Positions 44,632 through 55,803 of a DNA stretch of 64,000 nucleotides are shown in pieces. Source of the stretch: Rhodospirillales bacterium (GTDB taxonomy: Bacteria; Pseudomonadota; Alphaproteobacteria; Rhodospirillales; Magnetospirillaceae). A program made the translations under genes and the position numbers. The first letter of the stretch is position 1, and each line of letters opens with the position of its first letter. Below the pieces are notes generated by a model. The model ran no database searches. It saw only the letters and a list, made by a program, of their open reading frames with translations, and was not told the DNA's origin. The DNA lies in NCBI GenBank assembly GCA_019455065.1, contig JACFNC010000002.1, positions 62,001 to 126,000 on the forward strand, given 5' to 3'.

Positions 44632-45522
44632 CTACTGCCCTGGAGTTGCACTGTCGGGCAGCTTGCCGAAAAAGCGGAAGAACTCACTGTTCGGCGACAG
44701 GACCATCGACGTACTCTCATTGCCGAGCGCTTCGCGGTAGGCCTGCAAAGAGCGATACAGGGCGAAGAATTCGGCGTCGCGGCCGAACGCCGAGGCAAAC
44801 ACCCGGTTCGCTTCGGCATCGCCGTCGCCGCGCAGCAGCTGCGCCTGCCGCTGCGCCTCCGCCAGGATGACGGTGCGTTCACGCTCGGCCCGAGACCGGA
44901 TCTGTTGGGCGCGCTCCTGGCCCTGGGCGCGGGCTTCGCGGGCCTCGCGCTCGCGTTCCGACTTCATGCGGTCGTAAATGGCTTGACTGGTTTCCTCCGG
45001 CAGGTCGGCCCGGCGGATGCGGACGTCGTTGATCGTGATGCCCAGCCCGGCCGTTTCCTGCTGCACCTGCCGCATGATCTCGGCCATGATCGCGGTGCGC
45101 TCCTCGGACAGAACGCTGGGTAGGGTGACGTTGCCCAGAACGCGGCGCAGGGCGCCGTTGATGATCTCGCGCAGGCGCGCCCGGACCGCCTCCTCGCTCC
45201 GCACCGCCTGATAGAACCGCAAGGGATCCTCGATGCGGAAGCGGGTGAAGGTGTCGACCACGATTCGTTTCTGGTCGGCCAGAATGACCTGCTCGGCCGG
45301 AGGGTCGAGGTCGAGCACGCGGGCATCGTAGCGAACGACGTTCTCGATGAAAGGAACCTTCACCTTCAGGCCGGGCTCCGTGATCGTGGCGCGGGGGGCA
45401 CCCAGCCGCAGGACCAGGGCCTGCTCGGCCTGATGAACGGTGAAAAGCGCCGATCCCAGGACGACGAGCGCTACCGCTGCCAGGATCCCGAGGCCAATGA
45501 GGAATGCCCTGCCCTTTCTCAT
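44632..45522 (-). CDS. hflC: FtsH modulator HflC (SPFH/band 7)
   Basis: The 296-residue protein has an N-terminal helix (about 9-27) and SPFH domain (about 30-190, with QALVLRLG and ITINDVRIRRADLPEE). A charged coiled coil (about 190-240) follows. HflK-HflC form a cage that limits FtsH access to membrane substrates. It overlaps hflK by 4 bases (ATGA). Confidence 0.95.
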   Translation of the reverse strand: MRKGRAFLIGLGILAAVALVVLGSALFTVHQAEQALVLRLGAPRATITEPGLKVKVPFIENVVRYDARVLDLDPPAEQVILADQKRIVVDTFTRFRIEDPLRFYQAVRSEEAVRARLREIINGALRRVLGNVTLPSVLSEERTAIMAEIMRQVQQETAGLGITINDVRIRRADLPEETSQAIYDRMKSEREREAREARAQGQERAQQIRSRAERERTVILAEAQRQAQLLRGDGDAEANRVFASAFGRDAEFFALYRSLQAYREALGNESTSMVLSPNSEFFRFFGKLPDSATPGQ

Positions 45523-46673
45523 CGCCCGCCTCCCTGTGCCTGAGTATTGGCGGACGCGGCCGGCGCGGTGCGAGCCGGCGCCTGCCGTTGCAGTTCCGGT
45601 AGCGCCAGATAGGGCACCACGCCCTGCTGGCCCTCGGCGGAGGGATCGATGATGATCTTCTGGCTGTTGCGCAACACCTGCTCCATGGTTTCCAGATAGA
45701 GCCGGCGCGCGGTCACGTCCTTGGCCTGCGCGTAGGCATTGTAGACCGAGACGAAGCGGCCGGCATCACCCTGCGCCAGATTGATCACCTGCTCCTTGTA
45801 GGCTTCGGCCTCCTGAAGCAACCGCTCCGCCTCGCCACGGGCGCGGGGAATGATGTCGTTGCGGTAGGCCTCGGCCTCGTTGCGCAGACGTTCCTGGTCG
45901 GCGCGCGCACGCTGGACGTCGTTGAAGGCGTCGATCACCACCGCCGGCGGGTCGACCTTCAGCAACTGGACCTGGGTGATCCTGATGCCCGATTCGTATT
46001 GATCGAGAAGCTGCTGCAGCAACTCGCGGGCGCGCACCTCGATGGTGGCACGGCCCTCGGTAAAAGCGCGTTGAATGGGCGTCTGGCCGATGATGTCGCG
46101 CATGGCGCTTTCGGCGACGACCTTCACGGTCCCCTCGGGATCGCGAATGTTGAACAGGAACTGGCCGGCGTCCTTGATCTGCCAGAACACCGAAAAGTCG
46201 ATGTCGACGATGTTTTCGTCTCCGGTCAGCATCAGGCTTTCCTCGGCGACGTCACGGGCCGGCGTGGTGGCCCGGCCGCGCGCCTCGCCGATCGAGCGGA
46301 AGCCAAGCTCGATACGGTTGATCGTGGTGACCTTCGGCGTGAGCGCGCTCTCGATGGGGCTCGGCAAGTGGTAATGGAGTCCCGGCCCGGCATTGCGCAC
46401 GTACTCGCCGAAGCGCAGCACCACGCCCTGCTCGTCCGGGCCGACGCGGTAAAATCCGGTCAGGCCCCAAATCGCCAGCGCCGCCAGAACGATCAGCGCA
46501 AACCCGCGGCCGCCCCCGAAACCGCCCGGCATCGCCCGGCGAAAACGGTCCTGGCTACGGCGAAGAAGCTCCTCGAGGTCCGGGGGTTGAGGCCCGCCGC
46601 CACCGCGGCCCCACGGGCCCTGGCCGCCGCCGCCCCAGGGGCCGCCGCCCCCGCCTTGTGGGTTCCAAGGCAT
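45519..46673 (-). CDS. hflK: FtsH modulator HflK (SPFH/band 7)
   Basis: The 384-residue protein has a Gly/Pro-rich N-terminus (about 1-30), one helix (about 58-76) and an SPFH domain starting near GPDEQGVVLRFG. The C-terminal tail is Gln/Ala-rich. The ATG at 46673 is chosen, with AAGGGGG seven bases upstream; a GTG directly before it is in frame. Divergent from mrp. Confidence 0.95.
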   Translation of the reverse strand: MPWNPQGGGGGPWGGGGQGPWGRGGGGPQPPDLEELLRRSQDRFRRAMPGGFGGGRGFALIVLAALAIWGLTGFYRVGPDEQGVVLRFGEYVRNAGPGLHYHLPSPIESALTPKVTTINRIELGFRSIGEARGRATTPARDVAEESLMLTGDENIVDIDFSVFWQIKDAGQFLFNIRDPEGTVKVVAESAMRDIIGQTPIQRAFTEGRATIEVRARELLQQLLDQYESGIRITQVQLLKVDPPAVVIDAFNDVQRARADQERLRNEAEAYRNDIIPRARGEAERLLQEAEAYKEQVINLAQGDAGRFVSVYNAYAQAKDVTARRLYLETMEQVLRNSQKIIIDPSAEGQQGVVPYLALPELQRQAPARTAPAASANTQAQGGGR

Positions 46674-46825
46674 CACTTACCCCCTTTTTCCAACTGCTGT
46701 GATTTGCCTTTGCGCAAAGAGATACCGCGCCTTATATGACAGACTGCTTTTGCAGGCGCAACGCGCTCCACCCCTTACACCAAAAGATTCCACGGCATAT
46801 GTGGAAATTTCCGGAGTTTTCAAGG

Positions 46826-47944
46826 ATGGCAGAGGTCACTAAGGATCAGATCATGGATGCCCTGAAGGGTGTCATCGACCCCGACAAGAAGGCGGACGTG
46901 GTCAGCCTGGGCATGGTATCGGACTTGGCCATCAAGAACGGTCATGTGGCCTTCGCCATCGAAGTCGAGCCGGAAAGGGGTCCCAATCTTGAGCCGCTAC
47001 GCAAGCAGGCCGAGGAGGCGGTGCACGCCCTTCCTGGAGTACTGACCGTCTCGGCGGTGCTAACAGCGCAACGCGCTCCGACCGGGCGGCAGCCCGCCGA
47101 AGCCGCCGGGCACGGCCATGCACAGGCCCACGGACAGGACAAGCCCCTGCTGCCGGGGGTGAAGTCGATCATCGCCGTCGCTTCGGGCAAGGGCGGCGTC
47201 GGCAAGTCGACCACGGCTGTGAACCTCGCCCTGGCTCTGCAATCGCTGGGCCTCAAGGTGGGCCTGTTCGACGCCGATATCTTCGGGCCCTCGATGCCCC
47301 GCATGATGAACATCAAGGAACAGCCGATTTCGCCCGATGGGCAGTCGCTGCTGCCTTGCGAGAACTACGGGGTCAAGGTGATGTCGATGGGCTTTCTGGT
47401 GCCCGAGGACTCGCCGATCATCTGGCGCGGCCCGATGGTCATGGGCGCCCTGGAGCAGATGCTGCGCGACGTGCGCTGGGGCGAGCTTGACGTGCTGGTG
47501 GTCGACATGCCGCCCGGCACCGGCGACACCCAGCTGACCATGAGCCAGCGCGTGCCGCTGACCGGCGCCGTCATCGTCTCCACCCCGCAGGACATCGCCC
47601 TCTTGGATGCCCGCAAGGGCCTCAACATGTTCCGCAAGGTCGACGTGCCGGTCTTCGGCATCATCGAAAACATGAGCTACTACGTCTGCCCCAACTGCGG
47701 CACCGAGGCGCACATCTTCGGCCATGGCGGCGCCAAGGCCGAAGCCGAGCGGCTGAACACCGATTTCCTGGGCGAGATTCCTCTGGACATCGTGATCCGC
47801 GAAACCTCCGACCGCGGCGAGCCGATCACCGTCACCAAGCCGAACAGCCCGCACGCGAAGGCCTACCGCACCATTGCCGAGAAAATCTGGGGCAAGGTCT
47901 CCGCGGCGCTGGAGGGACGCAAGGCCCCGCGCATCGTCATGTAA
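46826..47944 (+). CDS. mrp: Mrp/ApbC iron-sulfur cluster carrier ATPase
   Basis: The 372-residue protein has an N-terminal MIP18/FeS-assembly-P domain (about 1-75) and a His/Gln-rich linker. The deviant Walker A is [17 protein letters not shown], and the cluster-binding CxxC is in [15 protein letters not shown]. It assembles and transfers [4Fe-4S] clusters. The start at 46826 matches the domain boundary; the frame extends 30 codons upstream without homology. Divergent from hflK. Confidence 0.96.
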   Translation: MAEVTKDQIMDALKGVIDPDKKADVVSLGMVSDLAIKNGHVAFAIEVEPERGPNLEPLRKQAEEAVHALPGVLTVSAVLTAQRAPTGRQPAEAAGHGHAQAHGQDKPLLPGVKSIIAVASGKGGVGKSTTAVNLALALQSLGLKVGLFDADIFGPSMPRMMNIKEQPISPDGQSLLPCENYGVKVMSMGFLVPEDSPIIWRGPMVMGALEQMLRDVRWGELDVLVVDMPPGTGDTQLTMSQRVPLTGAVIVSTPQDIALLDARKGLNMFRKVDVPVFGIIENMSYYVCPNCGTEAHIFGHGGAKAEAERLNTDFLGEIPLDIVIRETSDRGEPITVTKPNSPHAKAYRTIAEKIWGKVSAALEGRKAPRIVM

Positions 47945-47957
47945 GTGGCCAGGGAGT

Positions 47958-47991
47958 CGCGCCGGTTGAGCCGAGTGGTTCAACCGGCGCG
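47958..47991. terminator. Hairpin between convergent mrp and AsmA genes
   Basis: A perfect 12-bp inverted repeat, CGCGCCGGTTGA / TCAACCGGCGCG, with a 10-base loop. It starts 13 bases after the mrp stop and includes the AsmA stop codon, so it can serve both transcripts. Confidence 0.6.
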
Positions 47992-49950
47992 TTCCGCGGC
48001 CCGCTCGCGCTTCAGCGCCTCCTCGACGGGCCGGCACGGCTGAACCTCATCCTCCTTCATCATTTCCAGGAATGGAACGAAGGGGGCAAGGAGCAGCTTC
48101 TTGGCCAACTGCGCGACGAGATGGCCCTTATCCACCTCCAGGGTACGGGTGGCGAGGTTTCCGTTGACGACGACACTCGAAGGCGCGTTGAACAGGCTGA
48201 AATCCCGCGCGTAAGGAATCAGCCGCACCTGAAGGCTCTCGCTTCCGAGATCGATGAAACCTTTGCCGATGATGGTGTCCTCGGCGGCATCGAAGACGAG
48301 GTGCTCGAACCTCGCGACCCCGTTCGAGATCGTCACCGGCAGGATCATGCAGTTGATGACGGATCGCTCCTTCTGGCCGAACCAGGTGGAGATGACCTGC
48401 GGCAGGTCCAGTGCGACGGCCTCAAGCAGGATGTGGCTTATCACCCCCTCGTTCATATAGGCGACCACCTCGCCGTCGAGGCGCGAGGCGATGTCGTGGA
48501 CCGAGCGTCCCTGCCCCTCCAGCTGGAAGCGGCCGCTGATACGACCCCGCGTTTCCTGCTCCGGATCGAGCGGCGCCAACAGGACGCCGAGGTCGACGCC
48601 GCGAATCCGCATGTCGGCGGCGAAGCGCAGCCGTGGCGCTCTCGCGTCGACGATCAGGGTCCCCGCAACCGTTCCCAGAGCGAGGCCAAGATCGAGCGGT
48701 TTCATCTCCAGCCGCCCCCCGGCGAGCGCGAACCGGGTCTGGACGTCGTTGAGCAGCAGCCCGCCCCTCTGGATGCGTTCGCCCTTGAACGTCACCTGCG
48801 CGTTGAGGGTGCGCAGCTTGCCGAGGTCTATCGGGTCGTCGGGCAGGACGAACAGTTCGTCCTCGACCGCCTCCGCGGTTCCCCTGGGTGCGCCCTCGAC
48901 CTCGGTTTCACCCAGGAAACCGGCGAGATCCTTGAAATCGAGAGTCCGGGAACGGACCTCGGCCCGCAACAGCGGCACCTTCGACGAGGTATCCACCTGG
49001 AGGTCGCCGGCAAGGTCGCTGCCGCCGAGCCGGCCTCGGAAATCCTCAAGCCGCCAGAGCGCGGGAGAGGACTTGAGCCGCCCCGTCAATTCGTAGATCG
49101 GGCTCGGCGGTAGCGGAAGGCCCAGGATTTCGTGGATCTCGCGAAGGGTCGACCCCGCCAGGGCGAACTGGGCATCGAAGCCGGTGAACCGCAAGGGCGC
49201 CGCGATATTGCCGGTAATGCTGGCCCTCGTGGCGCCGATGGCGAGTTCGACGGCAACGGGATAGGGCCGCCCCTCGGCCCTGAGCCATGCGAAATCGCCG
49301 GCTTTGCCCTCGAGACGGAACGGCTTGGCCTTGAAGCTGCCTTGGGCGGCCACGGCAATGCGGTCGCGCTCGCGGCGGGCTTCGAGGCTGGCGAAGGTCG
49401 CGACGATGGGGCGTTCGAGCGTCGGACTGGCGTAGGTGATACGGCCGTCGCGCACATGCAGACGTTCGATCAAGGGCAACTCGGCGCGCCGCTCGGGCAC
49501 GACGACGTCGACCGCCTTGGCGCCGGGCTCCGGCGCAGTCTCCAATTGCCAGTTGGCGCGACCGCCATCGTCGCGTTCGAGCAGGAGGTCGACGTCCTCC
49601 AACGACAGACCGGTGATCCGCACGGTTCCCCGCAAGGCGGCGCGCAGATCCACCTGCAGCGCCAGGCGCCCGATCCGGGCCATGTCAGGGCGCGAGGCCC
49701 AGGGCGGATTGCCGAACGTCACCTCGTGGGCGACGATCGAAGGTGTCCAGGTCAGGAGATCGAGGCTGACCTCGCCCTCGATGGAAAGGTCGCGACCGGT
49801 GGCGGCCCCCGCCCGGTCGGTGAGCGCTTGGCGCAATTCCCCTTCCTTGAGAACCAGGCCGACCACCAGCGCGGCCAGCACCCCCAAGCCGGCGATCACC
49901 GCCAGCAGCGCGGCAACGGTCGTCGATACGAGCGCAAGGGCGTGTTTCAC
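47980..49950 (-). CDS. AsmA-family inner-membrane-anchored protein
   Basis: The 656-residue protein has an N-terminal helix (about 8-33). The early AsmA signature resembles REGELRQALTDRAGAATGRD with SIVAHEVTFGNPPWAS near 75. The long beta-rich body ends in DTIIGKGFIDLGSESLQVRL and a C-terminal basic helix. AsmA-like proteins are thought to bridge membranes for lipid transfer; this is family knowledge. GTG start at 49950; thyX ends upstream by 54 bases on the same strand. Confidence 0.85.
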   Translation of the reverse strand: MKHALALVSTTVAALLAVIAGLGVLAALVVGLVLKEGELRQALTDRAGAATGRDLSIEGEVSLDLLTWTPSIVAHEVTFGNPPWASRPDMARIGRLALQVDLRAALRGTVRITGLSLEDVDLLLERDDGGRANWQLETAPEPGAKAVDVVVPERRAELPLIERLHVRDGRITYASPTLERPIVATFASLEARRERDRIAVAAQGSFKAKPFRLEGKAGDFAWLRAEGRPYPVAVELAIGATRASITGNIAAPLRFTGFDAQFALAGSTLREIHEILGLPLPPSPIYELTGRLKSSPALWRLEDFRGRLGGSDLAGDLQVDTSSKVPLLRAEVRSRTLDFKDLAGFLGETEVEGAPRGTAEAVEDELFVLPDDPIDLGKLRTLNAQVTFKGERIQRGGLLLNDVQTRFALAGGRLEMKPLDLGLALGTVAGTLIVDARAPRLRFAADMRIRGVDLGVLLAPLDPEQETRGRISGRFQLEGQGRSVHDIASRLDGEVVAYMNEGVISHILLEAVALDLPQVISTWFGQKERSVINCMILPVTISNGVARFEHLVFDAAEDTIIGKGFIDLGSESLQVRLIPYARDFSLFNAPSSVVVNGNLATRTLEVDKGHLVAQLAKKLLLAPFVPFLEMMKEDEVQPCRPVEEALKRERAAERAG

Positions 49951-50004
49951 CCCAGCAAAACAGGGGCCGGCCCGTCGCTGTTCCGCGCGCCGCGTTCGGG
50001 GGGG

Positions 50005-50943
50005 CTACTCCTCGCGCCCCAGCGTTTCCATTAGTTCGCGCCACTCGCGGGCTCTGAGGCCGCTGGTCTGCTGGGTCACGGTCTCGCCGGCCAGCATCCG
50101 CTTGACCGCCTCGACGCCGAGGGCCGAGAGATGCGCGCCGCCCATGCGGTATTGCACGAACGCCTCGTGGCACAACGGCACCCAGCGCCGCAACGTGTCC
50201 AGCATCGCCTCGGCGTAGACCCGAATCTCGTATTGGGCGTGTGCTTCGGCCCGCAGCGACAGGAAATGCATGAGGTTGTGCAGATCCGTCTTCCAGTACC
50301 ACTGCGTATAGGTGTTGAGCGTCAGATTCATGCGCGCAAGCTCGCGGGCCAGACCGGACCGGCCGGGATCGAGCGGCAGCCCCGTCTCGTTCTCGTTCAG
50401 CATGTGCATGTAATGGTCGTAGCATCGCTCGGCGTCGCCGCGCAGAAGGTCGAGAACGCGAGCCGCCTGCTCCCCTTCCAGGACTTCGCCGCGGCCCTGC
50501 CGGTTGACCGTCGACTGCGCCGCCAGATGTTCGGGCGCGGGGATATAGAACTCCTTGTCGAGGATCGAGTAGCGCGCCGAATACTCGTTGACGTTGGCGG
50601 TGCGGTGGCGAATCCACTGGCGCGCCACGAAGATCGGCAGCTTCACGTGGTACTTGATCTCGCACATCTCGAACGGCGTGGTGTGGCGGTGCCGCATCAA
50701 ATAATTGATGAGCCCCTTGTCCTCCTGGACCTTCTTGGTGCCGCGTCCGTAAGACACGCGCGCCGCCTGCACGATGGCGCCATCGTCGCCCATGTAGTCG
50801 ATGACCCGGATGAACCCGTGATCGAGGATGGGGATCGCCTGGAAAAGAATATCCTCGAGGGCGGGAACGGTGGCCCGGCGCGTGGCGTGGCTGGCCGCGC
50901 GGGCGGCTTCGATTTCGGCGTGCTGCTCGGCGGTCAACGTCAT
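50005..50943 (-). CDS. thyX: FAD-dependent thymidylate synthase
   Basis: The 312-residue protein has the ThyX signature [11 protein letters not shown] (RHRx7S) and flanking [18 protein letters not shown] and [16 protein letters not shown]. It methylates dUMP to dTMP using methylene-THF, NADPH and FAD. The start at 50943 is chosen at [15 protein letters not shown]. The frame is open to 51066 but overlaps the ssrA promoter region and lacks homology. Confidence 0.96.
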   Translation of the reverse strand: MTLTAEQHAEIEAARAASHATRRATVPALEDILFQAIPILDHGFIRVIDYMGDDGAIVQAARVSYGRGTKKVQEDKGLINYLMRHRHTTPFEMCEIKYHVKLPIFVARQWIRHRTANVNEYSARYSILDKEFYIPAPEHLAAQSTVNRQGRGEVLEGEQAARVLDLLRGDAERCYDHYMHMLNENETGLPLDPGRSGLARELARMNLTLNTYTQWYWKTDLHNLMHFLSLRAEAHAQYEIRVYAEAMLDTLRRWVPLCHEAFVQYRMGGAHLSALGVEAVKRMLAGETVTQQTSGLRAREWRELMETLGREE

Positions 50944-51042
50944 GTCGCTCTGGGCTCCGGGGTCTCGGTTGGCGGCGAAGTGTATCTTTTCGCCCGGCCC
51001 CTGCCAATCTTTCGGACGCGGCTTCCCGGTCGACGCCGGGGG

Positions 51043-51072
51043 CTGGCGTTGGGGAAGGCGAGCCACTATATT
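51043..51072 (+). promoter_or_regulatory. Candidate ssrA promoter
   Basis: CTGGCG (51043-51048) and TATATT (51067-51072) are 18 bases apart and end about 6 bases before the start of the predicted tmRNA acceptor half. The -10 is a good match; the -35 is poor. Confidence 0.4.
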
Positions 51073-51077
51073 GGTCG

Positions 51078-51355
51078 CTGTCGGGTAACCGACTATGGCG
51101 CTAAACGCTATACGGAATAGGCGTTGTGGACCCGGGGGCGGTACCCGGCGCCTCCACCATTTCCCGGTTCAGGGGGACCGGCGCATGGGGGCGAAACAGG
51201 ATCGACACGCGTAGTAAAGGTATGGTTTGCGCTCGGTATGATACCGCCGTTATCGGGTCACACTCACAAGTGCCAACGACAACGAGGCACTCGCTCTCGC
51301 TGCATAAGCGTTAGCGCGGTTCGGGAGGCACCGGGCAACAGAAGCCTCCCACTTC
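51078..51355 (+). ncRNA. ssrA: Circularly permuted two-piece tmRNA (ssrA)
   Basis: The acceptor half comes first and ends CGCCTCCACCA at 51159, with a T-arm-like CCGGG...CCCGG. A spacer of 27 bases follows. The tag half begins GGGGGCGAAACAGGATCGAC at 51187. GGGGGCG pairs with CGCCTCC across the spacer as the acceptor stem. The tag frame is 51272-51307 and encodes ANDNEALALAA then TAA. A GGGAGGC/GCCTCCC hairpin (51323-51350) closes the coding half. This layout is the alphaproteobacterial two-piece tmRNA. Ends are estimated to within about 10 bases. Confidence 0.95.
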
Positions 51356-51391
51356 CGCAGCCCCCGATTTGAGGAAAGGCCGGCCCTGACG

Positions 51392-51862
51392 ATGGCCCAT
51401 AATACGCTGCGATACGAAAAGATGGTCGAAAACGCCCTGCGCGGCGTCTTGCGGGAAGCCTTGCGCATCTGCGCCGAGCACGGGCTTCCAGGGCAACATC
51501 ACTTCTACATCACCTTCCGCACCGACCGCCCGGACGTGTTGATTCCCGACCACGTCCGCGCCCGCTATCCGGAGGAGATGACCATCGTCCTGCAGCACCA
51601 GTTCTGGGGATTGGAGGTGACCGAAGAGGCCTTTGCGGTCACCTTGAGCTTCAACCGCAACAACGAACGCCTGCACGTGCCTTTCGCGGCGGTGACGGCC
51701 TTTGCCGATCCCTCGGCCAAGTTCGGCCTGCAATTCCAGGTCGAGGCCTCGGAGGCCGCGTCGCCGGCGGCGGAAGATTTGGCGCTTGCCGACCCAGCTC
51801 CTGCCGAAGATGCCGCCGAGACGGGGCAGGTCATCACCCTTGACGCCTTCCGGAAAAAGTAG
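51392..51862 (+). CDS. sspB: ClpXP adaptor SspB (alphaproteobacterial type)
   Basis: The 156-residue protein opens with LRYEKMVENALRGVLREAL and has HHFYITFRTDRPDVLIPDHV and FWGLEVTEEAFAVTLSFN, the tag-binding fold. A disordered linker leads to a C-terminal VITLDAFRKK, the conserved ClpX-docking tail. SspB delivers ssrA-tagged proteins to ClpXP. It lies directly downstream of ssrA; GAGGAAAGG precedes the ATG. Confidence 0.95.
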   Translation: MAHNTLRYEKMVENALRGVLREALRICAEHGLPGQHHFYITFRTDRPDVLIPDHVRARYPEEMTIVLQHQFWGLEVTEEAFAVTLSFNRNNERLHVPFAAVTAFADPSAKFGLQFQVEASEAASPAAEDLALADPAPAEDAAETGQVITLDAFRKK

Positions 51863-51926
51863 TTTCTCAGGCCCCACCTGAACGAGCGGGTTTCCTACTC
51901 CCCGCTCATCAAGAGACGGGGCTGCC

Positions 51927-53537
<1,611 letters not shown>

Positions 53538-53623
53538 CCCTGATGAGGGGGGACCGGCGCGGGGAACATGGCCCGGCGCCGGTGCGTTGAACAGGCGCTC
53601 TTCACCCACTCAGGAGACCATCG

Positions 53624-54106
53624 ATGGACAAGCGCGAGACGGTTGTCAGTTGGTTGCGCGACGCGCACGCCATGGAGGCCGCCGCCGTCAGCAATCTCGA
53701 GCGCAATATCGACCGCTTCAAGGACTACCCGACGGTCCAGCAGAAGTTCCGCGAGGACCTCGAGCAGACCCGCACCCACGTCCGGGACCTCGAGCAGTGC
53801 CTTGACCAGCTTGGGGCCGACCGTTCGGCGCTCAAGGACATGGCGATGAAGTTCACCGGCGTGGTGCAGCCCTACATCACCGCGATGTCCCGGGACGAAG
53901 CGCTGAAGCATCTGCTCGCCGCGAATGCTTACGAGAACTTCGAAGTGGCCTGTTACCAATCGTTGCTGGCCGCGGCCGAGGAGGCGGGCGTTCCGCAGGT
54001 CAAGGCGGTGGCCGAGCGCTCGCTGCGCCAAAAGAAGGAAATGGCCGACTGGATCAACCAGCAGGTCCCGGTCGTGACCCGCGACTACCTGCGCCGCGTC
54101 CAGTGA
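53624..54106 (+). CDS. Ferritin-like DUF892 (YciE-type) protein
   Basis: The 160-residue all-helical protein has LRDAHAMEAAAVSNLERN, FREDLEQTRTHVRDLEQCLDQLG and a later YENFEVACYQSLLAAAEEAG. This is the four-helix pattern of DUF892 proteins with Glu/His candidate metal ligands. The family is often stress-induced; function is uncertain. AGGAGACC precedes the ATG. Confidence 0.8.
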   Translation: MDKRETVVSWLRDAHAMEAAAVSNLERNIDRFKDYPTVQQKFREDLEQTRTHVRDLEQCLDQLGADRSALKDMAMKFTGVVQPYITAMSRDEALKHLLAANAYENFEVACYQSLLAAAEEAGVPQVKAVAERSLRQKKEMADWINQQVPVVTRDYLRRVQ

Positions 54107-54122
54107 TGCCCGGCCCGGGCGG

Positions 54123-54725
54123 TCAGGCGGCCCCGACCTTCCCGCCCCGCCCGGCCGGTGCCCACGGATACAGTCGCGGCAGCGCGGCGGTCAGCAGGGC
54201 TGCCGCGGTGAGCGCCACCGCGGACCCGGCGAAAAACATCGTCCAGTCGGTCGGTCGCGTGACGCCAAGGGCCACGATCAAAAACAGGATGGGAAGGTCG
54301 AGGAAGTGGGTGAAGGTGGGCACCCGTTCGCCCCGCGCCCGCTCCAGTTCCGCCGTGACCCGCCCTTGCGCCAACGCCTGCCGAGTCAGCCGCCGCATGC
54401 GCAAAAAATAGAGGCGGGTCACGGTATTGCCCTCGACGAACTCGAACACGAACAGCGCCACCATCCCGGCCAGCCACGGTTGGCCGAGAAACGCCCAGCC
54501 GCCGTGGTATCCAGCGATGAGGGCTGTGCCCGAGACCGCCAACAGGATCGCTCCGGGTACCACCAATCCGTCGTAGAAGACCGCGATCGCGCGCACCGCC
54601 TCGGCGAATTGCGGCAGCTCGGGCAATTGCCGGGAACGCAAATCCATCATGAACACGCCCACCAGTCCGGCACCGATCAAAACGAGACCAATGGTGTGCA
54701 CAAGCCGAAGCAACTCGTAGCTCAT
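54123..54725 (-). CDS. DUF2269-like integral membrane protein
   Basis: The 200-residue protein has about five hydrophobic helices and starts SYELLRLVHTIGLVLIGAGLV, with conserved histidine in the first helix and FEFVEGNTVTRLYFLRMRR near the middle. It resembles DUF2269/YozB-type membrane proteins. It is last in a three-gene MarR-led operon, 7 bases after the preceding gene. Confidence 0.7.
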   Translation of the reverse strand: MSYELLRLVHTIGLVLIGAGLVGVFMMDLRSRQLPELPQFAEAVRAIAVFYDGLVVPGAILLAVSGTALIAGYHGGWAFLGQPWLAGMVALFVFEFVEGNTVTRLYFLRMRRLTRQALAQGRVTAELERARGERVPTFTHFLDLPILFLIVALGVTRPTDWTMFFAGSAVALTAAALLTAALPRLYPWAPAGRGGKVGAA

Positions 54726-54732
54726 GGTTGCC

Positions 54733-55203
54733 TCATGCGTTGGCCGTCACGGGACGGCCGAATCTCGGCTTGACCACGGCGATGACGATGACTGCCAGGA
54801 TCAACGCCAGATTGACAGCGCCGAGGACGCTCTCGCGCTGGCCCAGCGCGGCGATTTCGGAGCCGCCCCCTGCGGCGGCCAAGGCGGCCAGGCGGGCACC
54901 GAGCGGCGCCAGGAACAACGCCCCGTTGAGCGCGGCCGCCATGACGAGCACCACCTTGATCCGTAGCCACGGGCGTCCAGCCAGCCCCTTCCGCCAGGCG
55001 AGGGCCAATCCAGTCAGGCCGGCGATCGCCAGGCCGGGCAGGGTCATGACGTTCGTGGAAACGTGCTTGGCGTTGATCAGGGCGGCCTGCGCCCCGGGAT
55101 CGGAAACGTTGCCGGCCATGGCGGCGAGGAAGACATGGCCGAAAATGCTGCCAAGGAACAGCGTCATTCCCAGCAGATGGGCGATCTTGAGGGTCGAGGC
55201 CAT
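54733..55203 (-). CDS. Small integral membrane protein, paralog-like partner of the DUF2269-like gene
   Basis: The 156-residue protein has four hydrophobic helices, starting LKIAHLLGMTLFLGSIFGHVF with histidines in the first helix, and LPGLAIAGLTGLALAW near 75. This layout is similar to its neighbour, possibly a membrane haem or copper protein, though that is a guess. The start at 55203 has GGAGA 8 bases upstream. It is 16 bases after the MarR gene. Confidence 0.7.
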   Translation of the reverse strand: MASTLKIAHLLGMTLFLGSIFGHVFLAAMAGNVSDPGAQAALINAKHVSTNVMTLPGLAIAGLTGLALAWRKGLAGRPWLRIKVVLVMAAALNGALFLAPLGARLAALAAAGGGSEIAALGQRESVLGAVNLALILAVIVIAVVKPRFGRPVTANA

Positions 55204-55219
55204 TGCTTGTTCTCCGAAA

Positions 55220-55669
55220 TCAACGGTTGTTGCTGCTTTCGAGTCGCTGGCGCAGTTCGCGCAGCAGGTCGACGGCATCGGCGAGCCGGGCCGGCGCGAT
55301 GCCGTCCGCGGCCACGTTCGCCCATACCCCCTGCCTGACGGTCACCGCGTCCAGGGCGGCGCGACCGGCAGGCGCCAGGTCGACGAGCTTGGCTCGCTTG
55401 TGGTCCGGATTCTCCAGCATTCTGACGATCCCGGAACGTGCCAACTCATTGACCGTGCGCTGGACGCTCTGCCGGGTCAGCCCCATGCGGCGGGCGATGC
55501 CCGAAACCGTCTGCGGGCCTTCGTCGATCGCCCCCATCACCTGCCAGCGGGCACTGCTCAGACCCTCGGGGGCGGTCAGTCGATCGCCCTCGGCAAGAAC
55601 GCAACCGTTCAGGCGGAAAAGCTCGAGGATGAGCTCGGTGAAGGCCGCGCCGGCCGGTGTGTGTCGCAT
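55220..55669 (-). CDS. MarR-family transcriptional repressor
   Basis: The 149-residue winged-helix protein has the recognition segment SGIARRMGLTRQSVQRTVNELARSGIV and wing ENPDHKRAKLVDLAPAGRAAL. AAGGAG precedes the ATG. It heads the operon with two membrane-protein genes, and two palindromes lie directly upstream, so it probably represses itself. The ligand is unknown. Confidence 0.92.
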   Translation of the reverse strand: MRHTPAGAAFTELILELFRLNGCVLAEGDRLTAPEGLSSARWQVMGAIDEGPQTVSGIARRMGLTRQSVQRTVNELARSGIVRMLENPDHKRAKLVDLAPAGRAALDAVTVRQGVWANVAADGIAPARLADAVDLLRELRQRLESSNNR

Positions 55670-55683
55670 GTGGAAGCTCCTTT

Positions 55684-55719
55684 TGACAGTCTTCTGTCAT
55701 TTTGACAGGCAATTGTCAA
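55684..55719. promoter_or_regulatory. Twin palindromic operators of the MarR operon
   Basis: Site 1, TGACAG-TCTT-CTGTCA (55684-55699), is a perfect 6-bp dyad with a 4-base spacer. Site 2, TTGACA-GGCAAT-TGTCAA (55702-55719), is a perfect 6-bp dyad with a 6-base spacer. They share the TGACA half-site and lie 15-50 bases upstream of the MarR start. Site 2 contains TTGACA on both strands, so binding would cover a -35 element. Confidence 0.75.
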
Positions 55720-55803
55720 TATGTCTTGGGCGCGCGTATGGGCTTGAGGCCCACTCACCAAGGCGCTACAGATTTCAGTGGAAGAAGGAGGGAAGCCACG
55801 GAC

